From PALSA-612 sp963765295 (GTDB taxonomy: Bacteria; Actinomycetota; Thermoleophilia; Gaiellales; Gaiellaceae): DNA of 64,000 nt. Every line of letters begins with the position of its first letter. Within the stretch, counting starts at the first letter, position 1. The stretch covers positions 100,889 to 164,888 of the forward strand of contig CAVXVO010000002.1 in NCBI GenBank assembly GCA_963765295.1. The letters run 5' to 3'. The translations under genes and the position numbers were made by a program. Positions 25,891-35,373 of this stretch are shown one piece after another. The notes beneath the pieces were generated by a model that ran no database searches, was not told the DNA's origin, and worked only from the letters and a program-made list of their open reading frames with translations.

Positions 25891-26553
25891 CTAGAGGAGC
25901 CGGACGAGCCCGCCGACCACGAAGAAGACGCCGAACACGGCCGACGTGAGGAACGTGATCCGCCGCTGGTTCCCTGCGAGCTTGTCCTTCGTGGTCGCCA
26001 CCGCCTCGTCGGCCCGTTCCCCGGCGACGAGATACAGGGCGACAGGGACCCAGACGAGCACGCTCGCCACCGCGACGTAGAGCGCGCCGAGACCGACCAT
26101 CTCGGGCCGACTGACCGCGGCGAGCGCGATCGCCGAGGCGGCGACCACGGTGATCACGAGCCGCTTCACGCCGACGCCGAGCGTGACGCCGAACGAGAAC
26201 GCCGTGCGCGGGGTGACCCGCTCGAGCCTCTCGAGCACGCGCGCCGTCCGCGACGGACCGGCGACCGACGGCGGCTTGGCCGGCCGTCGAGCCCGCTGGG
26301 CGGCGACGAGGAGCAGCACGCCGACAGCGAGCTCGAGCGACGCCGAGCCCGTGCCCGAGCCGGGGACCGTGACCGCCCCGACGACGAGCACGAGAGCCAG
26401 CGCGATCGACTGGCCCAGGAGGAATCCGACGGCGAAGGCGCTCCCGTTCGCGCGGGCGCGGCGCGTGCCGAGGACGGCCAGCGTCGCGACGAGCGTGCCC
26501 GGGCTCGCGGCAGCGAGCAACCCGTAGAGCAATACCTGGAGAGCGTCGCTCAT
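25891..26553 (-). CDS. SfLAP/GAP-family membrane protein
   Basis: A 220-residue protein with about six membrane helices (VLLYGLLAAASPGTLVATLA, FLLGQSIALALVLVVGAVTV, FLTSAVFGVFFVVGGLVRLL) in the layout of the sulfolipid-1-addressing protein/GAP family. Mycobacterial members take part in glycolipid export; no such role can be shown here. It lies 80 bp upstream of the DUF1269-sulfatase on the same strand, so co-transcription is likely. A deleted paralogue sits on the other side of the sulfatase. Confidence 0.75.
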   Translation of the reverse strand: MSDALQVLLYGLLAAASPGTLVATLAVLGTRRARANGSAFAVGFLLGQSIALALVLVVGAVTVPGSGTGSASLELAVGVLLLVAAQRARRPAKPPSVAGPSRTARVLERLERVTPRTAFSFGVTLGVGVKRLVITVVAASAIALAAVSRPEMVGLGALYVAVASVLVWVPVALYLVAGERADEAVATTKDKLAGNQRRITFLTSAVFGVFFVVGGLVRLL

Positions 26554-26683
26554 GCCTGTCCCGGCGGAGGTGCCGACAGCAGGATCGACCCCCGCGCGTC
26601 ATCTCGCTTCACCCAAAGCGCACGATGCGGGGCTCTCCGGCCGGTGGGAGGTTCGAGCGAAACGAGATCAGGGAGGGGAATGA

Positions 26684-27082
26684 ATGTCGACACAGACGTA
26701 TGACGAGAACGGCTCCGGCTGGCTCGGGTTCGCGGGCGTCGTGCTGCTCGCGGTCGGGTTCTTCCGGATCATCTCCGCCATCGCCTACTTCGCCGACAGT
26801 CGCAAGCTCGACGACCTGACGAACGGTCTGTTCAGCAGCCACACGTGGGCGTGGGGGCTGTGGGATCTCCTGATCGCCGCTGTGGCGATCATGGCCGGCC
26901 TGTCGATCTTCGTGGGCGGCAGCTTCGGCCGTGTCGTCGGCTACATCTGGGCGGTCCTGGTGATCGTCCAGGGGTTCACGATCATCAACATCGCGCCCTG
27001 GTACGGCGCCGCGTCGATCGCGGTCGCCGCGCTCGTCGTCTACGCGCTCGCGTCGACGCCGAAGGGGGCGCAGGCGACATGA
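26684..27082 (+). CDS. DUF7144-like four-helix membrane protein
   Basis: A 132-residue membrane protein with four helices: GWLGFAGVVLLAVGFFRIIS, WGLWDLLIAAVAIMAGLSIF, VVGYIWAVLVIVQGFTIINI and ASIAVAALVVYALAS. The layout and the W-x-W-G-x-x-D motif fit small actinobacterial DUF7144 proteins. The start has GGGAGGGG upstream, 5 nt before the ATG. The stop overlaps the next gene by 4 bp (ATGA). Function unknown. Confidence 0.7.
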   Translation: MSTQTYDENGSGWLGFAGVVLLAVGFFRIISAIAYFADSRKLDDLTNGLFSSHTWAWGLWDLLIAAVAIMAGLSIFVGGSFGRVVGYIWAVLVIVQGFTIINIAPWYGAASIAVAALVVYALASTPKGAQAT

Positions 27083-27522
27083 CGCGAAAGACGTGGATCA
27101 TCGCCCTGGTCGCCGGCGGCGTCGGGCTGGCGATCCTGATCGGCGTCCTCGGGACCAGGAACGAGCCGAGCAACAGCACGACCAAGGCTCAGGCGGTCAC
27201 GGCGTTGTGCAGCAGCCTGAGCACCCTGGAGTCGTCCGTGAAGACGCTGACTGGCATCGACACGAGCACGGCCACGAAGGACGAGGTCACGACCGACGCG
27301 AGCGCGGTCAAGAGCGCCTGGACGCAGGTGCAGAGCGCCGCTCAGGGCGTGCAGAACGCCGGCGGCGGCGCGCTCGAGAGCGCCTGGAACAGCTTCACGT
27401 CGGCCGTCAAGAACATCCCGAACGCCGACTCGGTGAGTGCCGCGGTGACGAGCGTCACCCAGGCGGGCGATCAGCTCGTCTCGGCGGCGAAGTCCACCGC
27501 GGCGTCGGTGAACTGCTCCTGA
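27079..27522 (+). CDS. Membrane-anchored Ala/Ser/Thr-rich helical protein
   Basis: 147 residues: an N-terminal hydrophobic anchor (TWIIALVAGGVGLAILIGVL) and an extracytoplasmic helical region rich in Ser, Thr, Ala and Val (LCSSLSTLESSVKTLTGIDT, AAVTSVTQAGDQLVSAAKST) with a Cys near each end that could form a disulfide. It resembles small actinobacterial secreted helical proteins, but I cannot name a family. It overlaps the preceding DUF7144-like gene by ATGA and is translationally coupled to it. Confidence 0.65.
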   Translation: MTRKTWIIALVAGGVGLAILIGVLGTRNEPSNSTTKAQAVTALCSSLSTLESSVKTLTGIDTSTATKDEVTTDASAVKSAWTQVQSAAQGVQNAGGGALESAWNSFTSAVKNIPNADSVSAAVTSVTQAGDQLVSAAKSTAASVNCS

Positions 27523-27640
27523 GACCAGCCTCGGCGCGGAGCCCAGGACGTTGATTCCGGGGCTTCGCGCCGAAGGCGTTCGACCGCCTCACCCGAACGG
27601 AACGACGCCGCGCACGCCGCGATCGTCGAGCATCGTCAAC

Positions 27641-28153
27641 ATGCACGACGGCTCCAGCACGAGCGAGGCCGGTCCCGCGCCGGAGAGGCCGAGTCGCGTC
27701 ACCCGCGCGAAGACGTGGGGTGGCTATGCCTGGTTCATGAGCTTCGGCACGTTGCTCCCGCTGCCGATCTTCCTCGCCGGCTACGCCACGCACGTGACGA
27801 TCGTCGGCGCTCCGATCGCGCGCCAGTTCTACCGCTTCGGCATCTTCTTCTCCACCCTCGGTCAGACCCCGCCCGGCGAGGACAAGCTGAAGGAGCGGAC
27901 GGGCGGCGAGGGCAAGAAGCCGTTCGTGGAACGGGTCAAGGAGCACTCGCCCGCGGGATGGGTCGAACGTCGTGGGAAGCCCGTCGCCATGCCGCTCCGG
28001 GTCGTCTGGTTCGTGCTCGTCGGCTGGTGGCTGGGTCTGATCTGGGTCGTCATCGCCTGGAGCGTCCTGCTGCTCCCGTATCCGTTCATCGGCATGATCC
28101 GGGACCTCCTCTCCGACGTGCCGAGCGTGATGACGCTCGCGATGCCCGATTAG
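27641..28153 (+). CDS. YccF-domain inner membrane protein
   Basis: A 170-residue protein. Residues ~30-75 carry a hydrophobic segment (FMSFGTLLPLPIFLAGYATH). After a charged linker, the C-terminal ~55 residues hold the YccF-type repeat: VVWFVLVGWWLGLIWVVIAW and SVLLLPYPFIGMIRDLLSD. The function of YccF proteins is not established. ATG 27641 is chosen as the first in-frame ATG before the conserved part. It is convergent with the SIS-domain gene, 4 bp away. Confidence 0.7.
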   Translation: MHDGSSTSEAGPAPERPSRVTRAKTWGGYAWFMSFGTLLPLPIFLAGYATHVTIVGAPIARQFYRFGIFFSTLGQTPPGEDKLKERTGGEGKKPFVERVKEHSPAGWVERRGKPVAMPLRVVWFVLVGWWLGLIWVVIAWSVLLLPYPFIGMIRDLLSDVPSVMTLAMPD

Positions 28154-28157
28154 AGGG

Positions 28158-29240
28158 CTAGGCGTCCAGCTCGACCAGCTCGCGGAGGACGTGGTAGGCG
28201 CTCGCCTGTGCCTCCTGGATGCGCGGGATGTGTTCGGATCGCGTGACGACGACGTGGTCGGCGAGCCGCTCGGCCGCGATCCGGCCGCCGTCGTAGCCGA
28301 CGAGCGCGATCGTGGCCAGCCCGCGCCGCCGCGCCCCGGCGAGCGCTGCGACGATGTTCGCGGAGCTGCCGCTCGTCGAGATCGCGAGCGCCACGTCGCC
28401 CGGAAGGCCGTACGCGATGAGCTGGCGCTGGAAGAGCACCTCCGGCCCGATGTCGTTGGCCAGCGCCGTGAGGATCGCCGCGTCCCCCGTCAGGTCGAGC
28501 GCAGCCCGCGGGCACCAGCCCTGCGGCGGCGCGCGGAAGTCGGCGACGACGTCCATCGCGTCGGTGGCAGAGCCGCCGTTCCCGAATGCGAGCAGCTTGC
28601 CGCCGTCGTCGAAGGACCGCCGTAGCGTTCTCGCTGCGGCGAGGAGCTCGTCGCGCCCCTCGGTCAGCGTCTCCCTTCGCAGGGCTCCGATCTCGTTCGC
28701 CTTCGCCAGCACCGAACGGCGAGTGTCGTCCACCAGCGGCTCGAGCGCCGCGTCCTGCCGGTCGAGGAACGGGTAGAGGAATCCGGACGCCCCCGCCCCG
28801 GCGGTCGAGCCCTGGACGTGGTCGAAGAAGACGTGGACGAGCTCCCAGAGCAGGTGGTAGGCCGTTTCGGCGAGCTCCTGCCGGACGAATGGATCGTCCT
28901 CGTCGGGCTCGAACGGCTCGCCCGCGACGGTCAGCGGCTCGAAGGAGACGACGATGTCCTCCGGCCGCACGAGCAGGTCGAGCTCGTCCGGACCGACGGC
29001 GATCGCCGGAAGCGCCCGCTTGCCGACGATCACGGGATGGACGAACTCGACCGCGACATGACGCGCGTCAGACCATGCCTGGGGCGAGCCGCCAAGGGCC
29101 AGCAGGCGGCCGCCGGCCGCGAACCGCTCGGCCAGCAGCGGGCAGAGGCTCGCGATCCGGTCGGCCTCCGCCTCGAAGAACCGCTCGTTCGCCGCCGTCC
29201 GCCGCTCGAGGAGGCTCTCGACCGAGGCGGTCGCCGTCAC
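28158..29240 (-). CDS. Tandem SIS-domain protein of the hyp operon
   Basis: A 360-residue protein with two phosphosugar-isomerase (SIS) folds. The C-terminal one (from ~residue 190) is GmhA-like: KLLAFGNGGSATDAMDVVAD, ALAISTSGSSANIVAALAGA and TIALVGYDGGRIA. The N-terminal one (GGRLLALGGSPQAWSDARH) is diverged and may be inactive. GmhA isomerises sedoheptulose-7-phosphate. SIS genes recur in actinobacterial NiFe-hydrogenase accessory operons, where their task is not known to me. GTG 29240 overlaps the hypB stop (GTGA), tying it to hydrogenase maturation. Confidence 0.8.
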   Translation of the reverse strand: MTATASVESLLERRTAANERFFEAEADRIASLCPLLAERFAAGGRLLALGGSPQAWSDARHVAVEFVHPVIVGKRALPAIAVGPDELDLLVRPEDIVVSFEPLTVAGEPFEPDEDDPFVRQELAETAYHLLWELVHVFFDHVQGSTAGAGASGFLYPFLDRQDAALEPLVDDTRRSVLAKANEIGALRRETLTEGRDELLAAARTLRRSFDDGGKLLAFGNGGSATDAMDVVADFRAPPQGWCPRAALDLTGDAAILTALANDIGPEVLFQRQLIAYGLPGDVALAISTSGSSANIVAALAGARRRGLATIALVGYDGGRIAAERLADHVVVTRSEHIPRIQEAQASAYHVLRELVELDA

Positions 29241-29918
29241 GCGTGCGCGAGCTCCCGCCCGGCCGCGCGCTCGAGCCACGTGCGCCAGGCCTCGACGCCT
29301 TCGCCGGTGCGTGCGCTCATCAGCAGGCACACGACACCCGGGTGCACCGCGTCGACGTTGCCGAGGAAGCGGTCGAGGTCGAAGTCGAGGTGGGGCAGCA
29401 GGTCGATCTTGTTCACGAGCACGAGGTCGCAGGCGCGGAACATCAGCGGGTACTTCAGCGGCTTGTCCTCGCCCTCGGTGACCGACGAGACCATGACGCG
29501 GTAGTCCTCGCCGACCCTGAACTCCGCCGGGCAGACGAGGTTGCCGACGTTCTCGATCACGAGCAGGTCGATCAGGTCGAGCGGCAGCTCCGGGATGGCC
29601 GAACGGACCATGTTCGCGTCGAGATGGCACTCGCCGCCGAAGCCGGGGTCGGTCTGGACCTGGACGACCGGGACGTGCTTGCTCGCGATCCGGTCGGCAT
29701 CGAGCGGTCCCGCGGACGTCACCTTCCAGCACGCCGACACGAACGCCGTCCAGGCGCGAGACGACCTGCTCGAGCAGAGACGTCTTGCCCGAGCCGGGCG
29801 AGCCCATGAGGTTGACGACCGTGACGGCATGGCGGTCGAAATCCGCCCGGTTCGCCTGGGCGATCGTGTCGTTCGCGTCGAGAACGCCCTCGAGCACCTT
29901 CACGTGCGTGCGATGCAT
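29237..29918 (-). CDS. hypB: Hydrogenase nickel-incorporation GTPase HypB (frameshifted)
   Basis: MHRTHVKVLEGVLDANDTIA opens at ATG 29918 behind GAGGAGGAAGC. The P-loop NLMGSPGSGKTSLLEQ follows. Near 29720-29735 the frame moves by one base and continues PLDADRIASKHVPVVQVQTD, GGECHLDANMVRSAIPELPL, DLLVIENVGNLVCPAEF and LVLVNKIDLLPHLDFD, giving a full G3E GTPase of ~226 residues. HypB delivers Ni2+ to the hydrogenase large subunit with HypA. There is no His-rich N-terminal nickel store. The break fits one surplus base. The start lies inside hypA (19-bp overlap). Confidence 0.88.
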
Positions 29919-30256
29919 GCTTCCTCCTCGATCTCGATCGACTCGACCTCGAGCTCGTCGCCGCCCAGCACCTCGACCTCGGCCGCCCCGCATGCAGGGC
30001 AGCGGAACGGCGGTTCGACGAGCTCCCAGCTGTGCTCGCAGGCAGAGCAGGCAAGCCGGACCGGCACGAGTTCGAGGTCGAGCCGCGCCCCCTCGCAGAC
30101 CGTTCCGCGTGCGACGAGTTCGAAGGAGAACGCGAGCGAGTCCGGCACGACCTGGCGCAGGCGACCGACCCGCAGCGTGACGACCACGACGCGCCGGCCG
30201 GCGGCGTGCCTCTCCACGGTGGCCACGGCCGCCCTCGCGAGCGACAGCTCGTGCAC
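29900..30256 (-). CDS. hypA: Hydrogenase maturation nickel metallochaperone HypA
   Basis: 118 residues beginning MHELSLARAAVATVERHA: His2 and Glu3 of the N-terminus bind nickel. The zinc site is formed by CSACEHSW and CPACGAA (two C-x2-C pairs). The C-terminus ELEVESIEIEEEA is the usual acidic tail strand. HypA hands nickel to the large subunit together with HypB. It starts 46 bp after the hypE stop and overlaps hypB. Confidence 0.92.
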   Translation of the reverse strand: MHELSLARAAVATVERHAAGRRVVVVTLRVGRLRQVVPDSLAFSFELVARGTVCEGARLDLELVPVRLACSACEHSWELVEPPFRCPACGAAEVEVLGGDELEVESIEIEEEACIART

Positions 30257-30302
30257 TACTCCGCCTCGAGCCCGGTCGTCATGCGCGGCTCCTTCATCGC
30301 GT

Positions 30303-31369
30303 TCAGCAGATTCGCGGGAGAGGATCGCCCACCAGCATGTCCATCACCCGGCGGCCGCCGAAGCCCGTCTCGACGAGCACCATCCCGGTCGGCTCGGACT
30401 TCACCTCGCCGATCTCGGCCGCCTGCTCGCAGCCGGGAGCGGTGCGCAGCGCCGCGAGCGCGTCGCCGGCAGCCTCCGGGGCGACGAAGGCCACGAGCAC
30501 GCCCTCGTTCGCCACGTACATCGGGTCGATGCCGAGGATCTCGCACGCCCCGGCGACGGCCGGCGGCAGCGGAACGCGGGACTCGTGCACGAGCATCCCG
30601 ACACCCGACGCGCGGGCGAGCTCGTTGAGCACGGAGGCGACGCCGCCGCGTGTCGCGTCCCGGATCGTCCGCAGCGACGGGCCGGCCGCGCCGAGCAGCG
30701 CGTCCACGGCCGGCCACAGCGAGCGGGTGTCCGACTCGATCGGCGCGTCGAGCTCGAACTCGCCGCGCGCGAGCATGATCGCCGTCCCGTGCGCGCCGAT
30801 CGGCCCGGAGACGAGGATCCGGTCGCCCGGCTCGAGCGACGACGGCGAGAGGATCGCCCGCTCGTCGATCTGCCCGATCCCGGTCGTCGTCACGTACATC
30901 GAGTCGCAGTGGCCGCGCTCGACGACCTTCGTGTCGCCCGCGACGACCGCGACTCCCGCCGCCTCGGCGGCCCGGGCGATCGCCTCCACCTCGGCACGCA
31001 GGTCGCCGGCGGCGAGGCCCTCCTCGAGGATGAGCGAGACGGTGAGCGCGAGCGGCCTCGCCCCCGCGACCGCGAGGTCGTTGACCGTGCCGTTCACGGC
31101 CAGGTCGCCGATCGAACCCCCGGGAAAGCGGATCGGCTTGACGACGAAGCTGTCCGTCGTCACCGCCAGGTCGCCCACGCGCGGCCGAATCTGCGAGCTC
31201 GCCGATGCCGAAAGCCGGGGCGAGCAGCCCCTCGATCAGCGTCAGCGTCGCCTTCCCGCCGGCCCCGTGCGCCATCGTGATCTGCTCGTCGCGAAACCTC
31301 GCCGGCTTCGCTGCGCACGCGCTCGATCAGGTCGAGGGCGTGCTGCTCGCGATCCTCGAGCGTGCCCAT
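30303..31369 (-). CDS. hypE: Carbamoyl dehydratase HypE (two apparent frameshifts)
   Basis: ATG 31369 overlaps the hypD stop (TGATG) and reads MGTLEDREQHALDLIERV. After one surplus base (~31290) the frame gives ITMAHGAGGKATLTLIEGLL; after another (~31180) GDLAVTTDSFVVKPIRFPGG, AVNGTVNDLAVAGARPLALT and AVVAGDTKVVE, ending GDPLPRIC. HypE dehydrates the C-terminal Cys thiocarboxamide to thiocyanate, the cyanide donor for the NiFe active site. The essential C-terminal PRIC with terminal Cys is present. The ~40-residue N-terminal extension before MAHGAGG is longer than usual. Confidence 0.88.
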
Positions 31370-32485
31370 CAGACCGTCGCCCGCTCGCGGGCGAGGCGCC
31401 CGAAGTTGTAGTAGGCGGCACAGGCTCCTTCGGACGACACCATGCAGGTGCCGATCGGCCGCTCGGGCGTGCACGCCGTCCCGAACACCTTGCATTCCCA
31501 CGGCTTGATCACACCTTTCAGCACCTCGCCGCACTGGCACGCCTTGGGGTCGGCCACGCGGACGCCCGGCACCTCGTAACGGATCTCCGCGTCGAACTCG
31601 CGGTACGCCTCGGACAGCTTCAGGCCGCTGTGGGAGATGAAGCCGAGGCCGCGCCACTCGAAGTGCGGCCGCAGCTCGAACACCTCCTCGAGGACGCGCA
31701 GCGCCTGCGGGTTGCCGTCGTAGGGGACGACGCGCGTGTACTGGTTCTCCACCTCCGCGCGGCCCTCGGCCAGCTGGCGCAGCACCATGTGGATCGACTG
31801 GAGCACGTCGAGCGGCTCGAAGCCCGAGATGACGATCGGCTTGCCGTAGTCGGCCGGGATGAACTCGAACGGACGTGCGCCGACCACGGTCGCGACGTGA
31901 CCCGGGCCGACGAAGCCGTCGAGGCGCAGGTCGGGCGACTCGAGCAGGGCGCGCAGTGGGGGCACGATCGTGACGTGGTTGCAGAAGCAGAAGAAGTTCC
32001 GCACGCCCTCGGCTCTGGCGCGCATCAGCGTCAGCGCGGTCGACGGCGCCGTCGTCTCGAACCCGATCGCGAAGAAGACGACGTCCCGGTCCGGGTTCTC
32101 CCTCGCCAGCCGGAGCGCGTCGAGCGGGGAGTACACCATCCGCACGTCGGCCCCCTCGGCCTTCGCCTCGAGCAGCGTGCCGTGGCCGCCGGGGACACGC
32201 ATCATGTCGCCGAAGCAGGTGAAGATCACCCGCTCCTGCCGGGCGACGGCGATGCCGTCGTCCACGCGTCCCATCGGGATCACGCAGACCGGGACAGCCG
32301 GGCCCGTGGACGAGCTCGACGTTCGCGGGCAGCAGATCGTCGACGCCGTACTTGTAGATCGTGTGGGTATGGCCGCCGCAGACCTCCATCACCTTGTAGT
32401 GGCGACCCGGCTCGACGGTGGCGAGGATCTCGCCCGCCAGCACCCGCCCGAGCTCTGCGTCCCGGTACTCGTCGACGTACCTCAC
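31369..32485 (-). CDS. hypD: Hydrogenase formation protein HypD (one apparent frameshift)
   Basis: GTG 32485 opens RYVDEYRDAELGRVLAGEIL with VMEVCGGHTHTIYKYGVDDL and VHGPGCP. After a surplus C near 32290 the frame continues VIPMGRVDDGIAVARQE, TCFGDMMRVPG, FCFCNHVTIVPPL and the Fe-S cysteine cluster PKACQCGEVLKG, CKVFGTACTP and GTCMVSSEGACAAYYNF. HypD is the [4Fe-4S] scaffold on which Fe(CN)2CO is assembled with HypC. All expected Cys are present. The start overlaps the second hypC stop (GTGA) and the stop overlaps hypE. Confidence 0.9.
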
Positions 32486-32679
32486 GCGAGCCTCGCGAGC
32501 GCGACCCCGGCGTGGACGAGCAGCTCGTCCCCCGGCGCGACGTCGCCGACGAGGTCGGTCATCACCTCGACGTCGCCCTCGCAGAGCGCGGTGTTGCCCG
32601 GACGCACCTCCGTGACCCGCATCGGCACGCCCTCGTCCGAGCACGTGATGCAGTGGGCGTCGTGGCAGTCGGCGGTCAC
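32482..32679 (-). CDS. Second HypC/HupF-family chaperone, N-terminally extended
   Basis: 65 residues: MTADCHDAHCITCSDEGVPM, then VTEVRPGNTALCEGDVEVMT and APGDELLVHAGVALARL. The beta-barrel core (VxPGDxxLVHxGxAL) is that of HypC. The family's essential Cys2 appears not at the very N-terminus but in a Cys/His-rich segment C-x4-C-x2-C preceding it, a variant I associate with actinobacterial hyp operons. It lies between hypC and hypD with 4-bp overlaps on both sides. It may deliver the Fe(CN)2CO unit, or serve a different large subunit than HypC. Confidence 0.78.
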   Translation of the reverse strand: MTADCHDAHCITCSDEGVPMRVTEVRPGNTALCEGDVEVMTDLVGDVAPGDELLVHAGVALARLA

Positions 32680-32954
32680 TCGATGACGCTCGCCTCGAGG
32701 TCTGCCAGCTCCTGCTCGTAGGCGTCGCCCATCTCCCGCAGCAGCCGAAGCGTGGCGTGCGCCTCCTCCTCGTCGACCTTGGAGAGCGCGAACCCGACGT
32801 GGATCAGCACCCAGTCACCCGGCTTCGCGCCGCCGTCGTCGCCGTCGAGGAGGCCGATGTTCACCTTCCGCTGGACGCCGGCGACGTCGACCCGAGCCAG
32901 GCGGTTCGTCTCGTCGACGAGCTCGATCACCTGCCCCGGAATCGCCAAGCACAC
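32676..32954 (-). CDS. hypC: Hydrogenase maturation chaperone HypC
   Basis: 92 residues. GTG 32954 is chosen because it places the essential Cys at position 2 (VCLAIPGQVIEL), as in all HypC; GGGAG lies 8 bases upstream. The body has RVDVAGVQRKVNIGLLD, GDWVLIHVGFALSKVDEEEA and a helical tail. HypC carries the iron-cyanide-CO group between HypD and the large-subunit precursor. It is the first gene of the minus-strand hyp operon. The ~180 bp to the divergent hypF is the likely two-way promoter region. Confidence 0.9.
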   Translation of the reverse strand: MCLAIPGQVIELVDETNRLARVDVAGVQRKVNIGLLDGDDGGAKPGDWVLIHVGFALSKVDEEEAHATLRLLREMGDAYEQELADLEASVIE

Positions 32955-33132
32955 TGTCGTGCTCCCATCGTCGGATCCGCTTGCCGCCTCAGTGTCGTCG
33001 ATCGTGACCAGCCGTGGCATCCGGGAACTCCCGGTGGGGAGAGCGGAGATCCCGAACCAGTGCGGTAACCCTAACCCCGATCGGAGGACGCGAAGGCCGC
33101 CCGAAAACGCGCCGTCGTGCAGCATCCCACGG

Positions 33133-35288
33133 GTGCAGAGCCTCGAACGCCGCCGCTTCCGCGTTCACGGAGTCGTTCAGGGCGTCGGATTCCGCCCCTT
33201 CGTCTACGGCGTGGCACAGCCGCCTCGCGCTCGGCGGCTTCGTCCTCAACGACGGCGAGGGAGTCGTCGTGGAGGCCGAGGGCGACCCCGGCGCGCTCGA
33301 CGCCTTCGCCTCGGCGCTGCGGGATGAAGCGCCGCCGCTCGCGCGCGTCGACGCCGTGACGGCGGAGACGGTTCCGACCCGGAACGAGCGCGGGTTCCGG
33401 ATCGAGACGAGCGAAGCGGCCGCGGGCGCCGCTCCGATTCCCGCCGACGTCGCCACCTGCGACGACTGCCTGCGGGAGCTCTTCGACCCGGCCGACCGGC
33501 GCCACCGCTACCCGTTCGTCAACTGCACGCAGTGCGGGCCGCGGTTCACGATCGTCCGTCGCACGCCCTACGACCGCCCGAACACGACGATGGCCGGGTT
33601 TCCGATGTGCGCCGACTGCCGAGGCGAGTACGAAGATCCCGCCGACCGCCGCTTCCACGCCGAGCCGATCGCCTGCCCCGTGTGCGGGCCGCAGCTCTCC
33701 ATGCCGCTCGAGGAGGCGGTCGCGCTGCTGCGGGACGGCGCCGTGGTCGCGGTCAAGGGGCTCGGGGGCTACCACCTCGCCTGCGATGCGGCGAACGAGG
33801 AGGCGGTGGCCCGGCTCCGGGCACGCAAGCACCGGGAGGAGAAGCCCTTCGCGGTCATGACCGCCGACCCGGAACCACTCGCCGACCTGGACGAGCGGGA
33901 GCTCGAACTGCTGCGCTCGCGCGAGCGGCCGGTCGTGCTCGTTCGCCGACGCGCGGACGCGGCGCTCGCCGCCTCCGTCGCTCCCGGCACGCCGTGGCTC
34001 GGGCTGATGCTCCCGTACACGCCGCTCCACCACCTGCTGCTCGACGGCTGCGGGCGGCCGCTCGTGATGACGAGCGGCAACCGCTCGGACGAGCCGATCG
34101 CCTTCGAGGACGGCGAGGCACGCGAGCGCCTGGCCGGCATCGCCGATGCCTTCCTCGCACACGACCGGCCGATCCACCGCCGCTGCGAGGACTCGGTCGT
34201 CCGGGCCGAGTTCCCGGTGCGCCGCTCGCGCGGCTTCGTGCCCGGCGCACTGCCGCTCCCGGTCGCAGCGCCGCGTTCGATCGTCGCCACCGGGGCGGAG
34301 CTCAAGAGCACGTTCTGCGTCGCGCGCGGGCGCGAGGCGTTCCTCTCGGCGCACCTCGGCGACCTCGACTCGGAGCTTGCCTACCGCGCGTTCGTCGAGC
34401 GACCTCGAGCTCTACCTGCGCATGCTCGCGATCGACGGGCCGGTGATCGCGCACGATCTCCATCCGGAGTACCTGGCGACCAAGTGGGCCCTGGAGCAGG
34501 ACGCGGAGCTCGTCGGTGTCCAGCACCACCACGCCCACGCAGCGGCCTGTCTCGCCGAGCACGGTCAGCTCGGGCCCGCGCTCGCGCTCGTCTTCGACGG
34601 GACGGGCTACGGCACCGACGGGACGCTGTGGGGAGGCGAGCTCCTGCGCTGCGACCTGCGCGAGTTCGAACGGGTCGCCCACCTCGAGCCGGTCCCCCTG
34701 CCGGGTGGAGAGGCGGCGATCCGTGAGCCCTGGCGAACCGCGGCCGTCCACCTCGAGCTCGCGCGCCGACCGGTCCCGTTCGAGCGCTGGCCCGAGGTGC
34801 GCCAGAGCCTGAAGGTGAACGCGCCGCCGTCCTCCGGCATGGGCCGCCTGTTCGACGCCGTCGCAGCCGTGCTCGGCATCCGCGAGCGCGTGACGTACGA
34901 GGGCCAGGCCGCGATCGAACTGGAGCAGCTCGCCGACGGCACGGAGGCCGAGCCGTACGAGTGGCGCTTCGGCGACGGACCCGCCCTCGTCGGGGCGGCC
35001 TACGACGACCTCGAGGCAGGTCGCCCCCGTGAGGAGATCGCGGCCGCCTTCCACGAGACCGTGGCCGCGGCGAGTGCGACGGCCTGCGCCGAGGCGGCCG
35101 AGCCGCGCACCGTCGTCCTGAGCGGCGGCAGCTTCCAGAACCTGCGCCTCCTGTCCTCGACGCGGCGCCGGCTCGAGAGCCTCGGCTTCCGGGTGCTGAG
35201 CCACCGCCTCGTCCCACCGAACGACGGCGGGATCAGCTACGGCCAGGCGGCGGTTGCTGCGGCGAGGCTCGAGGCCACCGTGTCGTGA
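33133..35288 (+). CDS. hypF: Carbamoyltransferase HypF (two apparent frameshifts)
   Basis: About 718 residues. The acylphosphatase domain RFRVHGVVQGVGFRPFVYG is followed by a one-base break (~33220), then LGGFVLNDGEGVVVEAEG. Two zinc fingers come next (CDDCLRELFDP with CTQCGPRFTIV; CADCRGEYEDP with CPVCG). The YrdC domain has VVAVKGLGGYHLACDA and KPFAVM. The Kae1/TobZ-like domain follows a second break (~34400) with VQHHHAHAAACLAEH, LVFDGTGYGTDGTLWGGE and VLSGGSFQNLRLL. HypF makes carbamoyl-AMP and transfers the carbamoyl group to HypE. Both breaks equal one surplus base. Confidence 0.88.
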
Positions 35289-35309
35289 CGCGACCGCCGT
35301 TCGAGGATC

Positions 35310-35360
35310 CTCGCCCGGGCGAGGAGCGGCCCCGGCTCGGCGTGTCGCCGGCCGGGGCTC
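35310..35360. terminator. Hairpin-rich convergent intergenic region
   Basis: A 14-bp palindrome CTCGCCCGGGCGAG (35310-35323) is followed by an imperfect stem in which GAGC...CCCCGGC pairs with GCCGG...GGGGCTC up to 35360. It lies between hypF and a convergent secreted-protein gene, as expected of a two-way terminator. No T-tract is seen. Confidence 0.35.
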
Positions 35361-35373
35361 GTCCTCGGGCTAC

